Shown here: piece after piece, positions 50,978 through 62,267 of the stretch
Numbering within the stretch: the first letter of the stretch is position 1
Layout of the letters: every line of letters begins with the position of its first letter
Assembly: GCA_947646735.1 (NCBI GenBank)
Contig: CANTFK010000877.1
Span: forward strand, 273,586 to 337,585
Length of the DNA: 64,000 nt
Reading direction: 5' to 3'
From: Peronospora farinosa
Taxonomy: Eukaryota; Oomycota; Peronosporomycetes; Peronosporales; Peronosporaceae
Translations under genes and position numbers: made by a program
The notes under the pieces: model-generated
The model's database searches: none
Told to the model about the DNA's origin: nothing
Seen by the model: the letters and a program-made list of their open reading frames with translations, nothing else

Positions 50978-53649
50978 CGTCTATTTGGGATGGATCCCGA
51001 TAAGGTTTTAGCATGGCGACATAGAACACAGGATGTGTACGCAATTTGCGCGGCAAGTTAAGCGTATACGCTGTGCCTTTCTTGGCAATGACCTTAAAGG
51101 GTCCGATAAAGCGCGGACGCAACTTCGTCTTAAAGACAGCGGATACTACATTGGTAGGTAGGTTTTTAGCATTAAGTAATACTTGGTATCCGACCTCATA
51201 ATCATTTATACAACCTCTGCCTTTCGCATCTGCATATTCCTTTTGTTTATCTTGACTATCAGCCATTGCATCTTGCACATGTCGTAAGACATTTAGTCGC
51301 GTTGCGAGAAACGCATTTACCTGTTTCCTAACAGTATTAGGGCTGACATCAGCAAGCCTATCGGCAACCTCTCCCTCACCAAGCCCTGAACCACTCGGTG
51401 GTAGCGTTAACGGAACGCGTGGGTGTGTGAGACCATTGACATAGAACGGAGTGTAGCCGGTGGAGGCGTGCACGGAATTATTGAGTGCAAACTCAACTAC
51501 AGGGAGCATAGAGCTCCAACGCTTAGGCGTTTCAGCACAAACGCTGCGTAGGATATCTTCAACAACGCGATTTACGCGTTCGGTTTGACCATCGGTCTGC
51601 GGATGATCCGCCGTGGACATGTCCAAACGGGTGCCCAGCACCTGGAAGACGGACTTCCAAAATTTACTCGTAAAACGAGGATCACGATCAGAAACAATTG
51701 CCACTAGCAAGCCATGTTGGCGAAACACCCGATCGATAAACAGCTCCGCTGTACCCACACCATCGATCGAATCTGGCACAGCCGCTAAGTGAGCCATCTT
51801 GCTCAAACGGTCAACGAAGACCACAATACCTGTATTGCCATGCGAATCTTTCGGTAGGCCAAATACAAAGTCCATACTAATGGACTCCCAGCACCCAGTG
51901 GGAATAGGCAAACTAGCCAGCGGCGCTGCCGAATGGGGCGAGGGTTTCACCCGCTGACACATTTCACACGTACGCACATATGTGCTCACCCATTTGTATA
52001 ATTTGGGCCACCAATAACTTTGGCATACTGCCCCATAGGTCTTTTCACGACCCAAATGACCACCGATGGCGGTGTCATGTACCTCATAGAGGATATGATG
52101 CTTCAGGTCCTCGTCATGAGGAACTACAATACGCGGAGGATCCGCTACATCTGTACGATAGTACAACAGCCCCTCATAGATAGAATATCGATGGAGGCTT
52201 GCACGCAATCGTGCCGACAATTTAGTGTCCGAGTCTTTAAACTCCTCACTGCCAAGAGCATGTAGCAACGCTATACAGTGATCATCTTTAGCATACGCCG
52301 TACGAATGAGATAGGTGATAGAAGACGACAACATCGTCACATGAGCAAGCTCATAATCAGGTCTGCGTGACAACGCATCAGCCAAAGCATTTTGCTTGCC
52401 CTGCTTATATTTCACCTCGAAGTTATATTCGGCAAAGAATGACAGCCATCTGGCCATTCTCTGCGAGAGATGCGGCGACTGAGTCGCAGTGCGTAACGAC
52501 GCATGATCGGTATAGATCACAAAAGGCTTTGAGCCCAGCAGATGAACTCTGAATTTGACCAGGGCATACTTCATCGCAAGTAGCTCTTTGTCGTGAACTG
52601 AATAGTTCTTTTCTGCAGCTTTCAGCTGGCGAGATTCAAAAGCGATTACACGCTCACGGCCTTCATCATCTGATTGTAACAGAGCACTGCCAATGGCAAA
52701 ATCCGATGCGTCACAGACGACGCTAAACGGTCGGTCAGGGTCTGGCAAAGCCAAAATAGGAGCATGTAGAAGGCTTGCCTTCACTGCTTGAAAAGCATTT
52801 TCGTGTTCGGCATGCCAACACCATTCCACATCCTTTTTAAGGAGATTGGATAACGTCCGAGCCATATCAGCGTAATTTTCTCTATACTTGTGTAAGTAAT
52901 TGGCAAGGCCAAGCCATTTACGCAAGTCCTTCTGAGACTGTGGAACAGGCCAATCGACTATGGCTTTGAACTTGGCGGGATCCGCTCGTAGTCCTCGCTT
53001 CCCAACGAAGCACCCTAGAAAGGGAATTTCTTCGGCCCCGAAGATGCACTTAGAGGCATTAGCATATAACTTATTAGTGCGCATGCACTCGAGCACTGCT
53101 CGTAAATGAACAATATGGTTCTCGATATCTGACCGACCATGTTCAGCTCGGCTATGGACAAAAATGTCATCAAAATACGTCTGTGCATAACTTCGATGGG
53201 GTCGAAACAATTGCGTCACCAAACGGTTAAACGTAGCCGGAGCATTAGATAGCCCTTGGGGCATCACTAACCACTCCCAGAGCATACCTCTCGGAGTACT
53301 AACAGCAGTAAGCGGAATACCACTAGCTCGCATGAGCAATTGGTAATAACCATCGACTAAGTCGAGCACACTGTACATGGTACAACCGACCATATTGTTC
53401 TGAAGAACCCTTTCTAGGTATCGGTGTCTGTGCAGGTATAGTGGCCGCATTGAGCTTATTATAAGCATGAACAATACGCCATTTACCATTTGGTTTCTTA
53501 ACACAGAAAGTGGGTGTCGAGTGCGGAGATTTACTTTCACGCACCATGCCCGCCGCGTGCTTTGCACGAAAGAACTTGTCAATGACGTCACACTGTTCTT
53601 TGGGTAAAGGCCACTGCCGGGTTACACAGTATTTGGTTCCGGGAACCAA
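50550..53649 (-). pseudogene. pol: Chromovirus pol: RT, RNase H, integrase, chromodomain
   Basis: Main frame 50550-53591. RT: MPQGLSNAPATFNRLVTQLF and YFDDIFVHS (the YxDD catalytic box as Y-F-D-D). RNase H: FSVVCDASDFAIGSALLQSD, SVHDKELLAMKYAL and YTDHASLR. Integrase: H-H-C-C zinc domain ending RTCEMCQRVKPS, then MDFVFGLPKDSHGNTGIVVF, VSDRDPRFTSKFW and DHPQTDGQTERVNR (DDE triad). C-terminal chromodomain FHVERLLQKRRRHGQNQYLV followed by KWRGYPESWNSWE. The first part of RT (SPHSTPTFCVKKPNGKWRIV) is in another frame (53323-53649), so a frameshift lies near 53410, and another separates it from the upstream linker. The catalytic boxes of RT, RNase H and integrase are intact. Confidence 0.9.
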
Positions 53650-54905
53650 GTCAATTTCATGACGTACGCCCCTATCAGGTGGTAGAAGCGACGGTGGATC
53701 GTGACATGGAATTCCTTAACTATAGGATAGTAGGGATCTGAAGGGTTCTTCAGGATAGATGCCCCACTACGTGCACTTAGTGCCGCTTTGGTATCTTCAA
53801 GGACTGTCTCATCGACAAGCGAGGATGAGTTCAGCTCGAGGTTAGGTCGAATGACCACCATATCGGACAGAGCACCTGCCTTCAAGGCCTGATGAAATTC
53901 ATCCACAGACATTTCGCCTAGCTCTAAAAGAGCATTTAATGATGGGAGGGCCTCAAGGTCAACCTCACCATCTACATCACCTGTCACTCCGTTGACCAGG
54001 GTGTACAACTGGTCATTGACATTACTATGCGATAAAACAGACGCTTTGCGCCTCGCAGCCGCCATCTGGCGACGCTGCCGTCTCATTGACGAGACCGTAC
54101 TCTTTAAAGTACTTGGGATGTTATCTTCCCCAAGGTCAACAGACCGCTTGTCGTTTACCTGCCCTATGTAAGGGCCGATGTCATTACCGACACCCAATGG
54201 GTCACTAGTACCAGTGACTTCACTAACAAGGTCATTGACCTTCACTCGCTCTATACGAGAGCCGATGTCATTACCGACACCCAGTGGGTCACTAGTACCA
54301 GTGACTTCACTAACAAGGTCATTGACCTTCACTCGCTCTATACGAGAGCCGATGTCATTACCGACATCCAGTGAATCGCATTTCCAGCCAATATCACTAA
54401 CAAGGTCATCGACCTTAACTTGCTCTATACGAGAGCCGATGTCATTATCGACATCCAGTGAATCGCATTTACAGCCAATATCACTAACAAGGTCATTGAC
54501 CTTAACTTGCTCTATACGAGAGCCGATGTCATTACCGACATCCAGTGGGTCACTAGTACCAGTGACTTCACTAACAAGGTCATTGACCTTCACTCGCTCT
54601 ATACGAGAGCCGATGTCATTACCGACATCCAGTAAATCGCATTTACAGCCAATATTACTATGAGTATCACTTAACGGAGTACGTGCCGTTCCACTAAGTG
54701 TCATTGAGCTCTGCTCGACACTATTATTGTTGACATCGGAGTTTATCAACTCAGACACTCCAATGTCCAGCACATTAACTGAATCAGTTAATGGCTTGCG
54801 CCAATAGCACTTTTGTTTTCTAGCGAAGGTGGGTTCATGACTCTCCAAAGCTTCGCTAGGAACATGCGCGTTGCGCCTAAAGTTTTGGATCTCCAATCGA
54901 TCCAC
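53622..54905 (-). CDS. Chromovirus linker ORF between protease and RT
   Basis: Minus-strand frame with no family match. It carries five full and one partial copy of a 29-residue repeat, then a basic stretch ([17 protein letters not shown]), then [20 protein letters not shown] and a final part leading towards RT ([14 protein letters not shown]). It overlaps the protease frame at 54788-54905 and has no ATG at its start, so it is probably expressed as part of a polyprotein in intact copies. Oomycete gypsy elements often have a spacer here; the repeats are what is unusual. Confidence 0.55.
   Translation of the reverse strand: MDRLEIQNFRRNAHVPSEALESHEPTFARKQKCYWRKPLTDSVNVLDIGVSELINSDVNNNSVEQSSMTLSGTARTPLSDTHSNIGCKCDLLDVGNDIGSRIERVKVNDLVSEVTGTSDPLDVGNDIGSRIEQVKVNDLVSDIGCKCDSLDVDNDIGSRIEQVKVDDLVSDIGWKCDSLDVGNDIGSRIERVKVNDLVSEVTGTSDPLGVGNDIGSRIERVKVNDLVSEVTGTSDPLGVGNDIGPYIGQVNDKRSVDLGEDNIPSTLKSTVSSMRRQRRQMAAARRKASVLSHSNVNDQLYTLVNGVTGDVDGEVDLEALPSLNALLELGEMSVDEFHQALKAGALSDMVVIRPNLELNSSSLVDETVLEDTKAALSARSGASILKNPSDPYYPIVKEFHVTIHRRFYHLIGAYVMKLTWFPEPNTV
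54160..54659 (-). repeat. 87-bp tandem repeat in the chromovirus linker
   Basis: Units encode 29 residues ending [11 protein letters not shown][RQ]VKVNDLV. Two variants alternate: one starts SDIGCKCDS, the other SEVTGTSDP. Order on the coding strand is A, B, A, A, B, then a partial B. Confidence 0.9.
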
Positions 54906-55591
54906 GGCTCATGGCGTTCCAGCCAGGCCATACCGAGAATGAGATCATATCTCGAGTCCAAATCTAGGACAAGACAGCGTTCAACGCTATTGAAATCTAA
55001 AAATGTCACACCTAAGTTCAACGGAACTTTAGGAACGGTGACACGTACACCGGTCGCGAGACGTACGGTTATACTGTCACCCTCTTGCACTTCTAGCGCC
55101 TTAGCATACAGCTGACTCCCCTCAAGGGAGCGACGTCGGACATAATTCCCTGACGCCCCTGAGTCAATTAAAATTAACCATGGTTTCTCAAAACCCTTAA
55201 CGGTTGCCGACACAACCAACAAGCTTGGCTTGTAATTTTGTTCTATGGGAGCATCCACAGAACCACCTGGGGCTAAGCCCTGTCTACCTTTACCTCCTAA
55301 AGATTCAACAGAACTTAGTTCTTTCCCAGTAGGGCGCCCCGCGCCTACTGGGAGTTGACGTTTTCCCCTGCGGTGCTCGCCTTTGGCTAGGAGCAGGGTT
55401 TCGGCTTTGCCGATTTGAACGTTGCTTTCGCAACGGACAGCTAGGGCGGAGATGCCTAGTGCTTCCGCACATGTAACATCTACGGATGCTACCTTGCTGC
55501 TCAGCAGCTTGAAGCTCAGCTTCTTCAGCATGGCTGAGGTCCATGGGTTCCGCCCTATTAGAGGTATTTGATTGATACCAGGGCAGACCAT
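54788..55591 (-). CDS. Chromovirus aspartic protease region
   Basis: Retropepsin-like domain with [20 protein letters not shown] (active-site D-S-G), followed by the flap/strand region [40 protein letters not shown] and [10 protein letters not shown], the usual end of gypsy proteases (I-L-G-M-x-W-L-x-x-H). It overlaps the Gag frame by ~290 bases in a different frame, consistent with a frameshift either programmed or accidental. The active site is intact. Confidence 0.85.
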   Translation of the reverse strand: MVCPGINQIPLIGRNPWTSAMLKKLSFKLLSSKVASVDVTCAEALGISALAVRCESNVQIGKAETLLLAKGEHRRGKRQLPVGAGRPTGKELSSVESLGGKGRQGLAPGGSVDAPIEQNYKPSLLVVSATVKGFEKPWLILIDSGASGNYVRRRSLEGSQLYAKALEVQEGDSITVRLATGVRVTVPKVPLNLGVTFLDFNSVERCLVLDLDSRYDLILGMAWLERHEPWIDWRSKTLGATRMFLAKLWRVMNPPSLENKSAIGASH

Positions 55592-56345
55592 ATCGAGCAG
55601 ATTTAAAATTGAATTCAGCGTTAAATGCTACGCTTACTGCCTCCTCAAAAGTTGAAGGCTGGACACGGAAAACTTCCGTCCTGGCGACCCCAGTGCGAAG
55701 TCCCTCCATAAAAATGGTTACTCGGACTTCCTCTGCCAGTGGGTCCTGCTGCATAGCAGCAATGAGAGTTCTCAACACTTGGACATAGTCCGACAATTCT
55801 TTCTTACCCTGTCGGGTAGCTAGGAAGCGTGAGCGCACACGATAAGCCTGATTAGGCGGTGCAAACACACAAGTTAATTGCTTTTTAAGCATCTCCCATG
55901 TGGGAAATGCAGCATTTACAGAGACACCGCTCGTTAGAGCCCACTCTCTAGCTCTTCCACCGAGCTTAGAAATGGCCAAGCCAACTCGTTGCTTATCGGA
56001 TGCAAGCATGGCGGCATCCATTGCCATTTCAACTTCTCGGATCCAGAGGAGAAGATTTTCTCCCTCCTTCCCCTCGAAGGTCTTGACACTTAAAACAAGT
56101 GGACGAGCCTTTGGCTCTGCATCGGTCACAGGTACCGGAATGTACTGTATAGGCGTAGCTGACGCTGCCTGGTCATGGACCTACCCGAGGAGCGTTGCCT
56201 CATAGCGCATAAAGGCCTCAAGACGAGCATTTAGAACCTCGGGGCCTTTGGCCAAAAGGGCCTCGATTTGATTAGGCCCGACGAACGCAGATAGTTTATC
56301 TAAGGCGAGTCGTTGTGCCTCAGAGGGGTGATTTTGATTCTCCAT
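55305..56345 (-). pseudogene. gag: Chromovirus gag with in-frame stop
   Basis: The ATG at 56345 opens MENQNHPSEAQRLALDKLSA and runs 54 codons to an in-frame TAG at 56183-56181. The frame then continues to 55305 with the capsid-like part ([51 protein letters not shown]) and a zinc knuckle [14 protein letters not shown] (C-x2-C-x4-H-x4-C). The stop could be a mutation or a readthrough site; nothing around it decides. The tail is basic and Pro/Ser-rich. Confidence 0.85.
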
Positions 56346-56386
56346 TCTCACAGAGGGTCAGTCTTTAAAGACTCAGGTGTAGGATT

Positions 56387-56404
56387 GACTACGAGTGCTA
56401 CCAA
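56387..56404 (-). promoter_or_regulatory. Primer-binding site
   Basis: On the element strand TTGGTAGCACTCGTAGTC begins one base after the 5' LTR. The TGGTA start is typical of initiator-Met-type primer sites in gypsy elements. Confidence 0.6.
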
Positions 56405-56405
56405 G

Positions 56406-57045
56406 TTTAGCGGAGCTGCACAGCTCTTTAGCCAGAGGAAGACTTTCGGCTGGAAGCCTCTTAGTTCGAGAGAACTAAATAGAGTTAAGGCTAAAAGCCA
56501 CTTAGTTCTAAGGAACTAATTAAACGACTGAAAGTAACCCTGTTCTAAGGAACTAGGAGAGAGACTTTAGTCAGTCAAGCAATAAGCTTAAGGTTCAGAG
56601 AACCAATGCACAGGGTGCAAGAACAAGCTAGAAGCTTAGAGGTTCAGAGAACCAACGCACGAAGTGCACAAGAGAACAAGTCAGAACGACTTGTGATCTT
56701 AAACTCAAAAGGAGAACTGATTTTATTTATGCTTTAAGATTTTATGAATAGTCCTACTCTAAGTACACTACACTAGATTAATTACTATAATAGTAATTAT
56801 TATATGCAGACTTTGCTATTGGACGACGTATCGTCTAAACATCTGTGTATGATGTACTTAATACAGCGTTAGTGATTTATCGAATCCCAATCGATAAGAT
56901 ACGGTATTACCGAATACCGTATTATAACGCTCTTACTTAATACCTCTCTAAAGAGAAGTATAATAATGCATTATATGCAATAGAAAGGAGATTTTAAGTG
57001 TAAACTCCCGGAAAGACGCTACAACCGTCGTGTAACCCCATTACA
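56406..57045 (-). repeat. 5' LTR of the chromovirus
   Basis: 640 bases, same limits as the left LTR. The first three plus-strand bases are TTT instead of TGT, so the terminal dinucleotide is mutated on that side. It should hold the promoter for gag-pol. Confidence 0.95.
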
Positions 57046-57134
57046 ACTTACGTACCTTTTAAGACCTGCCCGTTAAGTATCGCATACTTAACGGGTACAT
57101 GTTACGTTGAGCCCGTTACATTCAGGATGCCATT

Positions 57135-57686
57135 TGTAACGGGGTGAGCACGTTACATAATATTGACACTTATATGAAGTGTCAATAAAAAAATTATTAT
57201 AACTAATAATATTTGACAATATTACCACTTCTTATAATATTGTTCCTAGATCTCCTTGAAGTTGGAGATGCTCTCTCATTGGTTGATATGGGCCATCATA
57301 TTTGACAATATTATCTTTTCTTATAATATTGTTCCTAGATCTGCTTAAAGTTGGAGATGCCCTCTCATTGGTTGATATGGGCCATCATATTAACCAACGC
57401 GCTGACCAATGACCGATGGACGCGCGCAATGAGTGGAGGGCAAGTTGTCAACATCCATAGTTGTAGTTTAATATAGTTAACATAGGTTATAACAGATTAG
57501 TTTTATTAAGATAGTTAACTATATTAAATACAGTTTTCTTTTCCTTCTCAACTAAGCGTTTGTTTAGTTGATTCCGTTCCTCTGCTCACTCACGTGTACG
57601 TGAGGTAATTGAGGCACCTGCATTCACTGTAATCAGTGAAAGTAGACTATACTGTAACCAGTATAGTCGGAGAGTGCCCTATTACA
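57135..57686 (+). repeat. LTR of a second gypsy-type element
   Basis: TGTAACGGGGTGAGCACG to GTGCCCTATTACA (552 bases), followed by CC and TGGTAGTTTGTATGCC (primer-binding-site-like, 57689). Inside is an 89-base direct duplication (57209-57297 and 57298-57386, starting ATATTTGACAATATT). A nearby palindrome-rich stretch (GTTAACTATATTAA, GACTATACTG...CAGTATAGTC) precedes the end. The element body expected after the primer site is replaced by LINE sequence. Confidence 0.65.
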
Positions 57687-57734
57687 CCTGGTAGTTTGTA
57701 TGCCGGTGGATCAGCCAGTTCTTGACTTGATCGA

Positions 57735-60700
57735 TGGTACGTGAGTGCTTTTCACGCTGATTGGGTGCGAGATGTCGATCTTTCTGTACCTGGCCCAGCA
57801 GCTGACCACAATGGAATCAGTATACGGATTGTGGCGCCTCGACATGTTGTGCGCGTACGGAAGCCGCGGCACGTATATCCAGTTCCTGGCTGTGCTCAAG
57901 CAGCCGCGACCAGTGCCATTTTTGCGGCCATTGAGCGGGCACAGATTAAAATTGATGTATCTCATTCTGTTCCGACGTCGGACTATCGTACGGCCAGACA
58001 ATTGGCCGACTGGTGGGATGAATGGAAGATCAATTTACGCAAAGTTCTGGTGGCAACTACCAAGATAGCCCGTCAACGTCTGACGCGTAGCTACAGACAA
58101 CGGTTACAGCGCCTATATGTCCGTCTGGATGCGGCGCTATTGAAGGCGCTCTCGTCAGCTAAATCAATAGGTTGTGCTCAAGTGATATGCGACCAGCCAA
58201 GTCCTGTCGATAATCCTGCGGAACTTCGGCGAAACGTTGCGGAGTGTCGGCGATTATGGCAAAGAACAAAAAAAGAGCGACTTCTTGTCCGGCACACATA
58301 TTCTCCAGGAGAGACTTCTCGGCGTTTCTTCGCGCGGGTGTCGACAAAGTTTCAGGACAACACTATCGTTACTTTGGGTGGACAAGCTACATACGGGTCG
58401 AATCGGTCGCAGAAATTGGCAGATGAAATGGCGGACGGCTGGGGACCTTTGATGACTAATTTTTTTTGAACGTCCAGATGCTACCACTGTATTTCTTGAG
58501 CGAGCATCCCCTTCGGTCCAGATTGATGAGTCTAATGTGACATCCGTTATATCTCCTGACGATGTGTCTGCGGCGTTGAAGAGGCTTAAACGTGGGAAAG
58601 CCGCGGGACCGGATGAAATCAACAACACCTTTTACCGTGATTATACAAACGCGCTAGCTCCTATTCTCTCAGCACTGTACACGAGATGGATGGAGTGCAG
58701 TGTGTTGCCGAAGTCATTTAGTGAAGCGAACATTCAATGTCTGAAGAAAACCGCGGCCTTCGCCTTGCCGCTTGATCACCGGCCGATAGCCCTGCTCAAC
58801 AGTGACTACAAGTTATTTACAAAGATCCTTTCGTTTCGGGTGCGGCCGATGCTGTCGCATATCGTTTTGTCAGCTCAAGTTGGTTTTGTCCCGCAGCGGT
58901 CGATCCATACAGCTCTTGACATTTTTTCGGCGGCTCGCAAAGCGGCTAGTGCTGACAGCGATCTACACGGAGCGATTGTTTTGCTTCTCGATTTCGCCAA
59001 GGCATACGACACGTTACAACGTCCTTTTCTACTTTCGGTGTTGGCTTGGCTTGGATTCTCGCCTCTATTTGTAGGAGTCGTGGCAGCATTACACTGCAAC
59101 ACGGCATGTCGATTTCTTGTGAATGGGTACCGTTCAAGTCGACGTAACGTCCGCTGTGGCATACGACAATGGTGCCCTCTTGCTCCTCTTCTTTTTATAC
59201 TCGCCTTGGATAGTTTCTATCGGGTAATACAAGGGAGGGATGACATTCGCGGGATACCGCTTTCTTCTGGGGGGAGAACCACAGAGATTAAAATTTCGGG
59301 TTACGCTGACGATACGGCGGTTTATATTCGCGATCGGTCTGCGGTTTCGCCTGTGAGTTACGATTCTCGAATACTTTGCTGCTATTTCCGGCCTGCTGAC
59401 AAATCGAGCGAAGTCTGTTATCATTGAGCTAGACCCTCGAGGATCATCTTTGCCTTTGAACGCTTGTGGCCTCAATGTACAGGTTTCAAGCGGATCCTGC
59501 AGGTATCTTGGTGTACTTGTGGGCCAAAAGGATGCGGTGAAGGAAAACTGGTGTAAATGCATACTATCGCTATGGAGTCGACTTACACTAGCAAGAAAAA
59601 AGACTCATACGGTAGAACAACGAGCTCGACTCGCTTAGTGCCATCGCGGTGCCCAAAATTACCTACTTAGCACGGCACTGCTGGCCATCTCCCGCCATGG
59701 TAGCTCTGTTGGATAGCTTGATTGTGGACTTTGTTTGGGGCGTCCGCGATGTTAAGAGGTCCCGACCGTGGGTTCCTTCAACGATGGCTTCATTAAAGAT
59801 TTAGCAAGGTGCCGTGTATTCGTACGGAATTAATGACGATGGCGGCGACAGCTGTTGGACAGTGGGCAGCCACAGCTTCTTCGAGAGATTTACTGATCGG
59901 AGACTTCCTACGGGGATCTACTAATTCGGGTCCGTCTTACATCAAGCCATGTTGGACCATAGACCAGGAGCCTCGACTTCTAGCAAAGCTATGGTTAACC
60001 GGTTCTAAAATTGTTGGGCTTTTAGCTGCTCGACATGCTCGCCAACGAGAGGTAAAGGAGGTATGCCGAAGGGCCGCCTCTTTTACATCAAGAGCCGTGG
60101 TCGATTATAATGGAGACGGTAGTGTCACAATCGATATTCGCCATATACTTGATGACAAATTGCGGGTCGGGATGAGAGCGGAAGTAGCGACATCAGTTCG
60201 TTTTGAACCCAGTTGGATCGTACACGCGACGCTGATGAACATGCCGTGGCTGAGGGATCGCAGAGGCAATACTTATCTCGTGAATAGAGCGGATTTTGCG
60301 AGGGGTCACAAGTATCTTGGCGACATATTGACCTGGGAGACAACTCAGAGTGGTATCGTCAGATTTTCGCCCAAGCGTGACATGGCTACTCACTCTATGG
60401 CGAAGCGTCGGCATTATGGAAATTCTTGCCTTGCCCTTCTATACAAATTTCCAGCACTCGTATACGGGCCGGTTGAATCGGGGTCATTGATTGCGTACTC
60501 GACTAAGGTTCACCAATATCATAATTGGTTCATCGCCGAAATGTACATCGATATCGCACTTCGACACTGGTATGGCGGGTGGGGTGGCTACAGTCTCATC
60601 TATGGCTGCTTGCAATACCGCCGCGGGTCTGGACAGTGGAACATCTGTGCACTTTGGTGCGCATCCAACGCTTACGCGTGTTGTACACCTATGGACTGGT

Positions 60701-62107
60701 CGTCGACGATGGAGGCCCCAACGAAGAAAACTCAAACAGATCGTTTTCCGCAAGCGAAGGGATGAAGGTAAACGTATTTGCGATGACCGAGTGGAGAAGT
60801 AGGACTTTCAAGTTATTGCATCAGGTACATCTCTGATCGAGTGGAGAGACATCCGTAAAATACGGGCTTCCTTTCCGACCAACGCTCAGACGCTGTATCG
60901 TTTAAAGAGTAACAGATTTCCGCTCTGGAACTGGACTAGCCAAGATCTATCTTGCCCCTATCCAGCGTGTTCAACATCCTTACCGGGCCATGGATAGTTA
61001 TATATTTTGGAATTGCCCTAGTGCCCGGCGCCATTGGGATTATCTATCTAAACGATGGCGAAAGCTAGGCGATTGAAAAGAAGGCGGACCTTGTTTCGCA
61101 TAGACCTTCCGAGTTTTCGAGTTCTGCATGGGATGCCATAAAAAACGCTATCGATTTCGGCGCAAATTTGTTTCGAGCGAAGGACGCGGTTTTCCCAGCA
61201 GCACGTGAGCTCTGGCGTTTTCTCGTTTCAACGACACTACATTCCATCTGGGCTGAGCGTCTCCGCCGCTTGGAAGACTCACTTTTGTCACAAGAAGTAC
61301 ACAACGCACGAGCCAGACACAATTTCGACGAGCGTTTTACTCGGTTTCGAAGTTCAACATACCAGCCGGACATGGGGGTAGACGGACTTCTATTTGCACA
61401 AGTTCGGTCGCCGCTTGCTGATACCCTCATCGGCTTTGACAATCCACCTCCCTTGCGACCGCTACAGCGTGACAATCTACCTGGGGTTTTCTACCTGCTT
61501 TTCTTCGACGGGGGTCAAGAGGAATTCCTGGACCGGGCGGAGCAGGATCCGTCATTGTCCAACTTCACATTCAGACGCACGCAGCATGCGTCATGCGGGT
61601 ATCGAGCATGGCCTACGGTTCTGCAAATACCACCAACAATGTAGCTGAATACTGAGGGCTCGTTCACGGGCTTCGACAAGCGAAGGCTAGCGGCTACTCA
61701 ACTCTGCATGTAGTGCGCTCGTGCTTTCGCAACTACGGACGCACCATCCTCCACGCAAGCCACAACTGGCGCTGCTATTCCGAGAGTCAAGATCAATTGC
61801 TGACAATATCGGTGTCTCCAGCTGGGGACATCACTATCGCTCATATAACAAAATGGCAGATCGAATGGCGAATATCGCCATGGACACTGGAGCCTCTATA
61901 CAAGTGCACGCTTCTGCAGGGGAAGGTATTGTCACGGAGGCTTCGGCATTCCTGGACCATAATGTCAACCACTGGATGGAGGTCTCTCATGCCAAACAAC
62001 ACGAACCCCAGGGACACGCGATGACGCCACGGAACCTAATCATCACGAGACAAGACTTTTCGCGACGGCGCTCGGCTGTCCGCGGACTAGTTGTACCTAG
62101 TATATAA
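57735..62107 (+). mobile_element. Decayed LINE with RT and RNase H, 5'-truncated
   Basis: Starts in the last strand of an AP-endonuclease-like domain (ADHNGISIRIVAPRHVVRVR, 57792 on), then a linker to 58469. After a frameshift comes the reverse transcriptase (58537-59340) with KRGKAAGPDEINNTFYRDYT, DHRPIALLNSDYKLFTKIL, VGFVPQRSIHTALDIF, LLLDFAKAYDTLQRPFL, CGIRQWCPLAPLLFILALD and SGYADDTAVYI (Y-A-D-D). Later fragments are at 59450-59638, 59809-60765 and 61168-61644 in changing frames. The end has an RNase H-like piece (YNKMADRMANIAMDTGASIQ, 61847 on). At least four frame changes. The RNase H after RT points to the I/Tad group of LINEs. Confidence 0.8.
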
Positions 62108-62267
62108 CTTTGAGTCACCCACGGTAACTCTGTTACCTATCGACAGGATATAATGGGTCGTACGCGTACTCAAATACACCCCACCTTCTCACACTAACAC
62201 TATTACACCTGGTAGCATTTCGTGGTCCGTTCAGTGACCACCGCACCATCCGCTATGGAATCAGCGG

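Larger units (their letters stand above)
48943..57045 (-). mobile_element. Ty3/gypsy chromovirus, full length with LTRs
   Basis: An 8.1 kb LTR retrotransposon transcribed on the minus strand. LTRs of 640 bases lie at 48943-49582 (3') and 56406-57045 (5'). The 5-base target duplication ACTTA is at 48938-48942 and 57046-57050. Minus-strand order: gag, protease, linker with tandem repeats, reverse transcriptase, RNase H, integrase, chromodomain. Gag has an in-frame stop and pol has at least two frameshifts, so this copy is probably dead. By eye the LTRs differ at about 13 positions (~2%), mostly transitions, so insertion is fairly recent. An extra plus-strand ORF lies next to the 3' LTR. Confidence 0.93.
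47722..57120. mobile_element. ~1.3 kb fold-back element split by a gypsy insertion
   Basis: Begins TGTAACGGG (47722) and ends CCCGTTACA (57120). With 48943-57050 removed, the remaining ~1295 bases are almost wholly one inverted repeat. The left GGATGACGCCCAGTTGGGAC (~47883) pairs with the complement of GTCCCAGATGGGCGTCATCC (~48833). Left GAGTTTAAATATATTTAAGC (~47943) pairs with ~48772-48795, left AACGGTCTAACCGCTTCCTC (~48240) pairs with GAGGAAGCGGTTAGACCGTC (~48471), and the centre is near 48366. Sub-terminal palindromes CCGTTAGGTAT-CGC-ATACTTAACGG (47748-47772) and a 27-base version (57069-57095) repeat at both ends. No transposase is present, so it is non-autonomous. No clear target duplication was seen. 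Confidence 0.75.

Noticed and set aside
54178..54663. Plus-strand ORF with repeats of MSLPTSS-type sequence
   Set aside because: It is the antisense shadow of the 87-bp coding repeats of the chromovirus linker.
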